A stretch of 5,597 bases of DNA from an uncultured Sphingomonadaceae bacterium (GTDB taxonomy: Bacteria > Pseudomonadota > Alphaproteobacteria > Sphingomonadales > Sphingomonadaceae), in assembly GCA_946480515.1 (NCBI GenBank), contig CAMLKX010000131.1, forward strand, positions 1-5,597, read 5' to 3'. A model generated the notes under the pieces. The model saw only the letters and a program-made list of their open reading frames with translations. It ran no database searches and had not been told where the DNA came from. Each line of letters begins with the position of its first letter. Positions within the stretch are counted from its first letter, which is position 1. A program made the position numbers and the translations under genes. Positions 1 to 5,255 of the stretch are shown here, piece after piece.

Positions 1-80
1 CTGACAGAAGTTGCCGAGATGATGCGTAAGCATCGAGGGAATTTAGGACAGGTGAGTTCCGGGTTCCAGCCGTCCGGAGC

Positions 81-122
81 AGAAAATGAAACTGGGCGAA
101 GCGGTCGCCCGCCTCGCCCAGT
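81..122 (-). terminator. Intrinsic terminator of the barrel-protein gene
   Basis: ACTGGGCGA (91–99) and TCGCCCAGT (114–122) form a perfect 9-bp inverted repeat around a 14-base loop. Read on the minus strand, the stem is followed directly by TTCATTTTCT (90–81), a T-rich tail, as in a Rho-independent terminator. It lies 33 bases past the stop codon of the minus-strand gene. A second TCGCCC copy (105–110) allows an alternative shorter stem with the 94–99 arm. On the plus strand no T-run follows, so it looks one-directional. Confidence 0.72.
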
Positions 123-131
123 CCATTTCGA

Positions 132-150
132 TCGTCAGACTTGCTGACGA
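132..150 (-). repeat. Small inverted repeat just past the barrel-gene stop
   Basis: TCGTCAG (132–138) and CTGACGA (144–150) pair perfectly over 7 bp with a 5-base loop. The hairpin sits between the stop codon (156–158) and the main terminator. No T-run follows it on the minus strand, so it is probably a 3'-end stabilising hairpin or an accessory part of the terminator rather than a terminator itself. Confidence 0.45.
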
Positions 151-155
151 AGATC

Positions 156-1004
156 TTAGCCGCGTTCGGGTGCCGGCGGCGGCGGCGGCGGAGTCTCGAC
201 CGGCGGAGGCGGCGGCGGAGGCTCAACAGCCGGCGGAGGCGGCGGCGGCGGAGGCGGCGGCGGCGGAGGCGGCGGTGCGAAGTTGAAGATCAAGCTCGCC
301 AGCAAGCTGTGCGACTTGAAGTTGATATCGTCCGCGGCCACGGTCACTGTTCCCGTATCGGGGAACAAGATGTCGCCGTCACTGAACGAGACAGTCTCGC
401 TGCCGAAATCAAGGTTGCCGGTGCGGAAGTAGCGATACTTCAGGCCCAGGTCGATGTTCGGCGAAATCGCGTAGCGAGTTCCCAAGATCGCCTGCCATGC
501 CCAAGCGCTGTCCTTCTCGCCCGCAGACTTGACCCGAGCACGACCGACACCGAGACCGCCGTAGAAGGAGAGACCGTCTTCATCGCCGAAGTCGAGCAGA
601 CCGTTGACCATGAAGGACAAGGCCTTGGTTGAGCCGTCGAGATCAAAGTCATCGTCGACCAGGAAGCCTTCGTCGTCGAGATCATCGAGCGCTTCGGATT
701 CGCCTTCGTCGAGATTGGCCTTCTTCCAGCCCAGTTCGCCCTCAAGGCGGAACATGCCGAAGTCGTAACCGGCGATCATGTCGAGATCGATCCCAGTCTT
801 GTGGTCAAGGCTGATTTCGTCGCTGAAGTCTTCCTCGGTGATCGTCTCGCCGTTATCGAATAGAAATTCCCCGTCGACATCGACGTCGAAATCCTTGGCC
901 CACATGACACCGCCTTCGATGCCGACATAGGGCGCCCCGTCACGAGCGACGGCTGGCGACGCCAGCACGGTCGCCGCTGCCGCGGCCAATAGGTAGTTTC
1001 GCAT
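156..1004 (-). CDS. OmpA-like outer-membrane beta-barrel protein with polyproline tail, no OmpA domain
   Basis: Predicted 282-residue outer-membrane protein. Residues 1–20 (MRNYLLAAAAATVLASPAVA) are a classic signal peptide with an AVA cleavage site. Residues 24–243 show alternating aromatic and glycine-rich strands (YVGIEGGVMW, MIAGYDFGMFRLEGELGW, LSFYGGLGVGRARV, LGLKYRYF) and a last strand ending in Phe (LIFNF), typical of small eight-stranded barrels. Two predicted surface loops, about 38–67 and 97–124, are very rich in Asp and Glu. After the barrel come prolines 244–258, 262–268 and 272–277, spaced by AVE and VET, and then a stop. Sphingomonad OmpA-type proteins often have such a linker followed by a peptidoglycan-binding OmpA domain, which is absent here. 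The start was chosen because AAAAGGGG lies 7 bases upstream of this ATG and the signal peptide begins there; the frame stays open 25 codons further up without such support. Its ligand or exact role cannot be told. Confidence 0.85.
   Translation of the reverse strand: MRNYLLAAAAATVLASPAVARDGAPYVGIEGGVMWAKDFDVDVDGEFLFDNGETITEEDFSDEISLDHKTGIDLDMIAGYDFGMFRLEGELGWKKANLDEGESEALDDLDDEGFLVDDDFDLDGSTKALSFMVNGLLDFGDEDGLSFYGGLGVGRARVKSAGEKDSAWAWQAILGTRYAISPNIDLGLKYRYFRTGNLDFGSETVSFSDGDILFPDTGTVTVAADDINFKSHSLLASLIFNFAPPPPPPPPPPPPPPPAVEPPPPPPPVETPPPPPPAPERG
168..275 (-). repeat. CCG/CCT trinucleotide tract encoding polyproline
   Basis: On the plus strand this is nearly pure GGC/GGA triplet sequence. On the minus strand it encodes 15, 7 and 6 consecutive prolines using CCG with scattered CCT, separated by AVE and VET codons. 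The tract is in frame with the barrel gene, so triplet gains or losses would change tail length without breaking the frame. Apparent poly-Arg or poly-Ala reading frames on the other strand are by-products of the repeat. Confidence 0.85.
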
Positions 1005-1356
1005 GCGTGTACCCCTTTTCAGTAACAAGATGGCGAGGCTGCAAACCGCCCGATGATCGGAAAGTTTCACCCTCACCATCTGACGAAGCCTATTACGGTC
1101 GTGAATCCTTGTCGATTGTGGCTGCGGCGCAACAGGTACATCCTCCCTCGCGGTACAAATGCTTGATTTTCTTAGTCATTGGCCATTCGCCCCGAATTGG
1201 ACCCGGTCAGCAAATTTCAACCCTGCCCGGCAGGATGATGATGAAGTAGCTTAGTCCGACTTCTGAGTTCCATCTGTTTTCAGACTCAATATTCACGGGT
1301 TCCGACGATAATTATCCTCAACCCGCCACAATTAACGACAGTTTGACCGCTCAACT
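1005..1356. other. 352-base intergenic stretch without a convincing gene
   Basis: This lies between the hemerythrin gene stop and the barrel-gene start, so it should hold the barrel gene's promoter and leader, but no hexamer pair stands out. It contains a 13-base palindrome CCTGCC-C-GGCAGG (1222–1234), the perfect palindrome GATAATTATC (1307–1316) nested between CGGGTT (1296–1301) and AACCCG (1320–1325), and a possible 28-codon minus-strand reading frame at 1093–1179. Bases about 1240–1345 look distinctly more AT-rich than the flanking genes. None of the hairpins is followed by a clear T-run. Confidence 0.6.
1093..1179 (-). CDS. Possible small protein of 28 residues (weak)
   Basis: A short frame begins MTKKIKHLYREGGC and continues TCCAAATIDKDSRP before a TAA stop. 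Its features are a basic N-terminus and a CxCC cysteine cluster at residues 14–17. The upstream GGGGCGA is a poor ribosome-binding match and not well spaced. A four-codon frame (ATGGCCAATGAC then TAA) overlaps its start. I do not recognise the peptide. A frame this short occurs by chance easily, so this entry is only a candidate, located in the leader region of the barrel gene on the same strand. Confidence 0.15.
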   Translation of the reverse strand: MTKKIKHLYREGGCTCCAAATIDKDSRP

Positions 1357-1869
1357 TCAGCTGCCGACACTTGTCTCATCCAACGTCTTGAGCTCGGGCG
1401 TCGGAATGCCGGATTCCTGATACTCCGACTGCAGCTCCTCCTTGCGCATCGCCAGTCGCTCGCCCATCAACTTCACGTCGACGTCCGCCTTCTTGGCCTG
1501 CGCGAAGATGCCCTCGCCGCCCTTTTCTTCTTCCTTGACGTGATGCTCGATCTGCTCCTGCAGCACCTTGACCTTGGCGTCGTAGAATTCTTCGTCCGGT
1601 CCCCCGGCCAGGATCTCCGCCACCAGCACCTTGGCGGAATCATGCTCGACATGAGCTTCTTTCAGCAGATCCTCTTCCACCTTGCCCTCGCAGGCCGGGT
1701 AGAAAATTTCTTCCTCAAGAGCGGTATGGATGACGAGTTCCAGGCAGATTTGCTCAGCCAACTTGCGCTTGCGCTCATTGCCCTTCGCCTTTTCAAAGCT
1801 GGCGAACAATTCTTCGACTGTCCGGTGGTCCTGCTTCAGCAATGCGATCGCGTCAGGGGTGGTGACCAT
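1357..1869 (-). CDS. Hemerythrin HHE cation-binding domain protein
   Basis: Predicted 170-residue cytoplasmic, all-helical protein without signal peptide. It carries the ligand pattern of hemerythrin-like four-helix bundles: H15 (KQDHRTVEELF), H48 and E52 (IHTALEEEIFYPA), H76 (VEHDSAKVL), H110 and E114 (EHHVKEEE), which would hold a non-heme di-iron centre. Family members bind O2 or NO, or take part in iron or redox stress responses; which applies here cannot be read from the sequence. The C-terminal third, from about 123, is charged helix followed by a Pro-containing tail and lies outside the core bundle. The ATG start is supported by GAGGAG 7 bases upstream; the frame is open 50 codons further back, but that part runs through the intergenic gap and into the hydrolase gene. 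The gene follows the hydrolase on the same strand after 61 bases and appears to have its own EcfG-type promoter. Confidence 0.9.
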   Translation of the reverse strand: MVTTPDAIALLKQDHRTVEELFASFEKAKGNERKRKLAEQICLELVIHTALEEEIFYPACEGKVEEDLLKEAHVEHDSAKVLVAEILAGGPDEEFYDAKVKVLQEQIEHHVKEEEKGGEGIFAQAKKADVDVKLMGERLAMRKEELQSEYQESGIPTPELKTLDETSVGS

Positions 1870-1872
1870 TTG

Positions 1873-1892
1873 GCGTCTCCTCAATGAGACGC
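1873..1892 (-). promoter_or_regulatory. Inverted repeat overlapping the hemerythrin ribosome-binding site
   Basis: GCGTCTC (1873–1879) and GAGACGC (1886–1892) form a perfect 7-bp stem with a 6-base loop. On the minus-strand transcript the 3' arm contains half of the GAGGAG ribosome-binding site (1877–1882) and ends 3 bases before the ATG (1869–1867). Folding would partly hide the site. The repeat is seen directly; a regulatory effect is inferred. As DNA it could instead be a repressor operator. Confidence 0.5.
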
Positions 1893-1895
1893 AAT

Positions 1896-1920
1896 AACCC
1901 GGCGGTTTTCCGACTGTTCC
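1896..1920 (-). promoter_or_regulatory. Candidate EcfG (general stress sigma factor) promoter
   Basis: On the minus strand GGAAC (1920–1916) is followed after exactly 17 bases by GTT (1898–1896), matching the alphaproteobacterial EcfG/SigT pattern GGAAC-N16/17-CGTT except that the first base of the -10 element is G instead of C. It lies wholly in the gap between the hydrolase stop and the hemerythrin start. The implied transcription start near 1889 would leave about 20 leader bases including the GAGGAG site. Such hemerythrin-like genes plausibly belong to a stress regulon. Confidence 0.55.
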
Positions 1921-1930
1921 CTGCGGAAAG

Positions 1931-3205
1931 TTAGCCGGTCGAGGTCTGTCGATCTTGCCGGCGCGCAATGCTCGTCGATGAGCCTCCCAGTTCCAGCCAG
2001 TCGCGGAACGGCAGATCATAGAGCATGTCCATGACCTCGAACTCGAGCCCCGCCGGCTGATTGGTGCTGCTGTTCCACAGGGCGACCACGCCGCTCTTCT
2101 TCTGTGGGTCGAACAGGATCAACGACCGATAACCGTTCACCCCGCCGCGATGACCAACGATCCGATGCCCAGCATAGTCATAGCTTCGCCACCCGTAGCC
2201 ATAGTGAGCATCATGGACACGCTCGGCGAACTTGCGCATGCGCCGCTGCTCGGTGGGCGTCTTCACCAGCGGAGCATGGATCGTCGTCAACAGCCGCGGG
2301 CTCAGCACCTCCGGCATGCTGCCCATCTGGGCGATCATCCACAGCGCCAAATCCTTGATATTGCTGTTGACGCCACCCGCCGCCGGGACTCGATAGTACG
2401 CATCGGTCAGATCGATCTCACGCCGCCCGACGTTATGCGGACGCGCCCAGCTCTTTGCCCCGACCAGCCCGTCCTGAGTCACGCTGGCGGAAGTCATCCC
2501 GAGCGGATGGAACAGCTCATCTTCAAGTGCCGCGGAATAGCTCTTACCGGTCCTGCGCGCGACAATCTCGCTCGCCGCGTCATAGGCGACATTCTGATAG
2601 CTCCAGCAGGTGCCCGGCGCGCACACCGCACTGAGAGCGCCAAGCGAGCGGCGCAGAGCGAAGGCGTCCTCACCTCCCTCCAGCTTCCCGTCATAGGCAT
2701 TGCGGTAAAGACCCAAGCGGTGACTCAGCAGGTCCGCCACTGTGGCCCGCTGCTCCGCGCCTGCGGGTAGCTTCAGGCTCGCCGAATAGGTCGCAATCGG
2801 CGCATCAAGGCGCAGTTTCCCTTGTTCGGCCAGCTTGGCAACCATGGTCGAGGCGACACCCTTCGACACGGAGGCCCAGCGGAACACGGTCTGCGGATCA
2901 ACCTTCTCACCGGAACCGGCGACTGTTTCCCCATAGCCGGAGAGGAAAGTTATACGGCCATTTTCGACAACACCGACCGCGAGACCGACCATCGATGGTT
3001 TGGTCATCAGCTGGTTCAGCCGCGCATCCAGCCGAGCATAGTCGATCTCATTACGACTGCTCTGCGACACCTTCCCAAGCAGCAGATGCTTTTGCGCGTA
3101 AGGCGATCGTGCCGGAATATGATCGTTGCCGGTCGCGGCGAGGAGGCCGCCACCAGCAGCGGCACAGAGCCCTAACGCAGCCCATGCATGCCAACGTCTA
3201 CGCAA
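1931..3205 (-). CDS. Serine hydrolase, beta-lactamase class C / penicillin-binding family
   Basis: Predicted 424-residue exported or membrane-anchored hydrolase. The N-terminus has basic residues (RRRW) followed by a hydrophobic Ala/Gly/Leu segment to about residue 24, a signal peptide or anchor. The fold's three active-site motifs are present: SVSK at 112–115 (nucleophile Ser112, Lys115), YQN at 203–205, and HRGG at 352–355 replacing the usual KTG/HTG. The family covers class C beta-lactamases, D,D-peptidases and esterases; substrate cannot be assigned. Cys195 and Cys200 just before the YQN motif could form a disulfide in the periplasm. A TTG start at 3205 was chosen because GGGGAGG lies 7 bases upstream and the signal sequence begins right there. 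A second TTG 18 codons upstream (3259) lacks a ribosome-binding site, and the first in-frame ATG is far inside the domain. Divergent from lapA. Confidence 0.85.
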   Translation of the reverse strand: MRRRWHAWAALGLCAAAGGGLLAATGNDHIPARSPYAQKHLLLGKVSQSSRNEIDYARLDARLNQLMTKPSMVGLAVGVVENGRITFLSGYGETVAGSGEKVDPQTVFRWASVSKGVASTMVAKLAEQGKLRLDAPIATYSASLKLPAGAEQRATVADLLSHRLGLYRNAYDGKLEGGEDAFALRRSLGALSAVCAPGTCWSYQNVAYDAASEIVARRTGKSYSAALEDELFHPLGMTSASVTQDGLVGAKSWARPHNVGRREIDLTDAYYRVPAAGGVNSNIKDLALWMIAQMGSMPEVLSPRLLTTIHAPLVKTPTEQRRMRKFAERVHDAHYGYGWRSYDYAGHRIVGHRGGVNGYRSLILFDPQKKSGVVALWNSSTNQPAGLEFEVMDMLYDLPFRDWLELGGSSTSIARRQDRQTSTG

Positions 3206-3227
3206 TTGATCGCCTCCCCTGACAGGG

Positions 3228-3256
3228 ATTTGACCCAAAGTACCACTTCCCTTCAA
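3228..3256 (-). promoter_or_regulatory. Candidate sigma70-type promoter for the serine hydrolase
   Basis: On the minus strand TTGAAG (3256–3251) and TCAAAT (3233–3228) are separated by 17 bases. Each matches four of six consensus positions. The implied start would give a short leader containing the GGGGAGG ribosome-binding site. Directly downstream lies the small palindrome CCCTG-T-CAGGG, which could be an operator. The match is modest and could be chance. Confidence 0.35.
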
Positions 3257-3327
3257 CAACTGTCCCGGCGTGACACGGCAAAGCGACAGGGCTCTGCGGT
3301 GAATGGCCGATTTCCTAGCCTTTCCCG

Positions 3328-3360
3328 GGCTCCTCGCCTAAAGAACGAACATCAGGAGCC
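3328..3360 (+). promoter_or_regulatory. Inverted repeat able to mask the lapA ribosome-binding site
   Basis: GGCTCCT (3328–3334) is a perfect complement of AGGAGCC (3354–3360), with a 19-base loop. The second arm contains the AGGAG ribosome-binding site (3354–3358), 6 bases before the lapA ATG (3365). The upstream arm is effectively an anti-ribosome-binding sequence. The pairing is seen directly; its role in translation control is inferred. Confidence 0.4.
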
Positions 3361-3364
3361 ACGG

Positions 3365-3661
3365 ATGCAATTCCTCCGCACTTTATTCTGGGTCGTCGTT
3401 GCGGCGTTTCTCTCGATCATTGCGACAACGAACTGGCGGAATGTGACCATCGATCTGTGGGGCGGGCTGCAAGCCGACGTGAAGATCCCGGTCCTGATGG
3501 CGGTGATGTTCCTGATTGGGTTCCTGCCAACCTATCTCATCCTGCGCAGCAAGCTCTGGCGCTTGAAGGTCAAGCTGGCCAATGCCGAGCGGCGGACGGC
3601 CGAGCCGGTGACGGTTCAGGAACCAGTCTGGGCGGAACCGGATGGGGCGCCCACCGCATGA
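3365..3661 (+). CDS. LapA-domain (DUF1049) inner-membrane protein
   Basis: Predicted 98-residue protein with two membrane segments, about residues 5–21 (LRTLFWVVVAAFLSIIA) and 42–60 (PVLMAVMFLIGFLPTYLIL), followed by a basic, probably coiled-coil helix (LRSKLWRLKVKLANAERR) and a Pro/Glu-rich tail. This is the layout of the lipopolysaccharide assembly protein A domain family. In E. coli LapA works with LapB in controlling LPS synthesis; the exact role of the short alphaproteobacterial form is less certain. The ATG start has AGGAG 6 bases upstream. Its stop overlaps the pyrF start (ATGA at 3658–3661), indicating translational coupling, and it appears to be the first gene of the operon here. Confidence 0.85.
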   Translation: MQFLRTLFWVVVAAFLSIIATTNWRNVTIDLWGGLQADVKIPVLMAVMFLIGFLPTYLILRSKLWRLKVKLANAERRTAEPVTVQEPVWAEPDGAPTA

Positions 3662-4332
3662 CGAGCCCGGTCTTCCTTGCGCTGGACACACCGGAGCTCG
3701 ACCGCGCCAAGGCTCTTGCGAATGCCGTCCGGCTTCATGTCGGCGGGATCAAGCTCGGCCTTGAATTCTTTACCGCAAATGGTCGCCAGGGCGTGCTTCA
3801 GCTCGCAGAGCTTGGCTTGCCGATCTTTCTCGACCTCAAGCTGCACGACATTCCGAACACCGTCGCCAAGGCGATCCAGGCGCTTCGTCCGCTCGAGCCC
3901 GCTGTGCTAACAGTTCATGCGGCTGGAGGCCGCGCGATGCTCGAAGATGCAAAGGCCGCGGCTCCGGCTGCAACCAAGGTGGTCGCCGTCACTGTCCTCA
4001 CCAGCCTCGATGCCAACGACCTTGGCGCGATCGGTGTCAGCGGCGGACCGCACGAGCAGGTTGAGCGATTGGCCGAACTGGCCCGCTCCGCTGGCCTCGA
4101 CGGGATTGTCTGTTCGGGGGCCGAAGTCGCGGCCGCCCGGGCAGCCTGGCCAAAGGGGTTCTTCGTGGTTCCCGGCGTTCGACCGGCAAACGGCAAGATT
4201 GCTGATCAGAAGCGCGTGATCACTCCGCGGGCGGCGCTGGACGCGGGTGCCTCGATTATCGTGGTCGGTCGTCCGATCACCGGCGCTGATGACCCCGATG
4301 GCGCCGCGAGGGAAATCGCTGCAACGCTGTAA
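3658..4332 (+). CDS. pyrF: Orotidine 5'-phosphate decarboxylase
   Basis: Predicted 224-residue cytoplasmic TIM-barrel enzyme that converts orotidine monophosphate to UMP, the last step of de novo pyrimidine synthesis. Family signatures are complete: ALD near the start (D10), GGIKLG with K32, the catalytic block FLDLKLHDIPNT with D59, K61 and D64, and the phosphate-gripping VGRPIT near residues 203–208. The length is normal for bacterial type I enzymes. The start overlaps the lapA stop by ATGA, so it is likely translated by re-initiation. The frame is open further upstream but would run through lapA and lacks homologous sequence. accD follows after 59 bases, where many relatives have trp genes. 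Confidence 0.96.
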   Translation: MTSPVFLALDTPELDRAKALANAVRLHVGGIKLGLEFFTANGRQGVLQLAELGLPIFLDLKLHDIPNTVAKAIQALRPLEPAVLTVHAAGGRAMLEDAKAAAPAATKVVAVTVLTSLDANDLGAIGVSGGPHEQVERLAELARSAGLDGIVCSGAEVAAARAAWPKGFFVVPGVRPANGKIADQKRVITPRAALDAGASIIVVGRPITGADDPDGAAREIAATL

Positions 4333-4391
4333 GATGGACAATGCGCGCCCGTCCGCGCTACCGCGCCTTCGTTCGAAGTAGGATCGATTGA

Positions 4392-5246
4392 ATGAACTGG
4401 CTGAGCCGGGTTCGCAAAGGCATTCCCTTCCTGCCCAAGCGGCAGACGGACGGGAACCTGTGGCACAAGTGCGGCAAGTGCGGCTCGATGGTGTTCATGG
4501 CCGAATGGGAGCAGAACCTGTCCGTCTGCCCGCGCTGCGAGCATCATGACCGCATCGGGCCGGAACGCCGGTTCGCGATCCTGTTCGACGACGGCAAGGG
4601 GGAACGGCTTCCCTCGCCGCAGGTCCGCGAGGACCCGCTCAAGTTCCGGGACACCAAACGATATTCGGAGCGGCTAAAAGGCGCGCGCTCCTCCACTGGC
4701 GAAGCCGACGCACTAATCAACGCGCGCGGCACGATCGACGGCCAGGCAGCCGTCGTCGGCGTTCAGAATTTCGCCTTCATGGGCGGGTCGATGGGGGTGG
4801 CCGTCGGCGCAGCCTTCCTCGACGGTGTTCGCGCTGCGATCGACGATGAATGTCCCTACATCATCTTCACCGCCGCTGGCGGCGCGCGCATGCAGGAAGG
4901 CATTCTGTCGCTGATGCAAATGCCCAAGGCGACAGTCGCGCTCGCTCAGCTGAAAGAGGCGAGGCTGCCCTACATCGTGATCCTGACCGATCCGACCACC
5001 GGGGGGGTGACTGCCTCTTATGCCATGCTTGGCGACATCCAGATCGCCGAGCCCGGCGCGCTCATCGGTTTCGCCGGCCAGCGGGTGATCGAGCAGACAA
5101 TCCGCGAAAAGCTCCCGCCGGGATTCCAGCGGGCCGAATATCTGCTTGAGCATGGCATGATCGACATGGTGGTTCATCGCCGGGAGATGAGGGCGACGCT
5201 CAGCCGCTTGATCGCCTATTTGTCGCCCCAGGCGGACGCCGCCTGA
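4392..5246 (+). CDS. accD: Acetyl-CoA carboxylase carboxyltransferase subunit beta
   Basis: Predicted 284-residue cytoplasmic subunit which, with AccA, transfers the carboxyl group from biotin carboxyl carrier protein to acetyl-CoA to make malonyl-CoA for fatty-acid synthesis. The N-terminal zinc ribbon is intact, with C27 and C30 (KCGKCG) and C46 and C49 (VCPRCEHH), the same spacing as in E. coli AccD. The crotonase-like body holds the conserved [10 protein letters not shown] stretch (about 157–166) and the glycine-rich [15 protein letters not shown] segment. It is somewhat shorter at the C-terminus than the 304-residue E. coli protein, as is usual in alphaproteobacteria. The ATG start is preceded by AGGA 8 bases upstream. 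folC follows after 9 bases. Confidence 0.97.
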   Translation: MNWLSRVRKGIPFLPKRQTDGNLWHKCGKCGSMVFMAEWEQNLSVCPRCEHHDRIGPERRFAILFDDGKGERLPSPQVREDPLKFRDTKRYSERLKGARSSTGEADALINARGTIDGQAAVVGVQNFAFMGGSMGVAVGAAFLDGVRAAIDDECPYIIFTAAGGARMQEGILSLMQMPKATVALAQLKEARLPYIVILTDPTTGGVTASYAMLGDIQIAEPGALIGFAGQRVIEQTIREKLPPGFQRAEYLLEHGMIDMVVHRREMRATLSRLIAYLSPQADAA

Positions 5247-5255
5247 AGGGCAGTC

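Noticed and set aside
1..147. A plus-strand frame open from the window edge to a TGA at 145–147, possibly the end of a convergent gene
   Set aside because: It runs through the terminator hairpin of the minus-strand gene, its last residues look like random GC-rich translation, and 49 open codons at an edge are not enough to support a gene.
141..632. Plus-strand frame with poly-Arg and a neighbouring one with Ala/Glu repeats
   Set aside because: Both are antisense shadows of the CCG/CCT proline repeat and the barrel gene, which has a signal peptide, ribosome-binding site and terminator.
1222..1234. Palindrome CCTGCC-C-GGCAGG as terminator of the hemerythrin gene
   Set aside because: It is more than 120 bases past the stop and no T-run follows on the minus strand.
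3230..3258. Plus-strand promoter for lapA starting at TTGACC (3230–3235)
   Set aside because: The -35 match is good, but 17 bases downstream there is only TCAACA, a poor -10, so the call could not be supported.
3907..4341. Long minus-strand frames opposite pyrF and accD
   Set aside because: They are antisense to clearly conserved enzymes, have no recognisable domains, and long opposite-strand frames are common in GC-rich genomes.
4334..4381. Fifteen-codon frame (MDNARPSALPRLRSK) between pyrF and accD, possible trp remnant or leader peptide
   Set aside because: No ribosome-binding site of its own, no tryptophan codons as an attenuator leader would have, and no likeness to TrpF, TrpB or TrpA ends.
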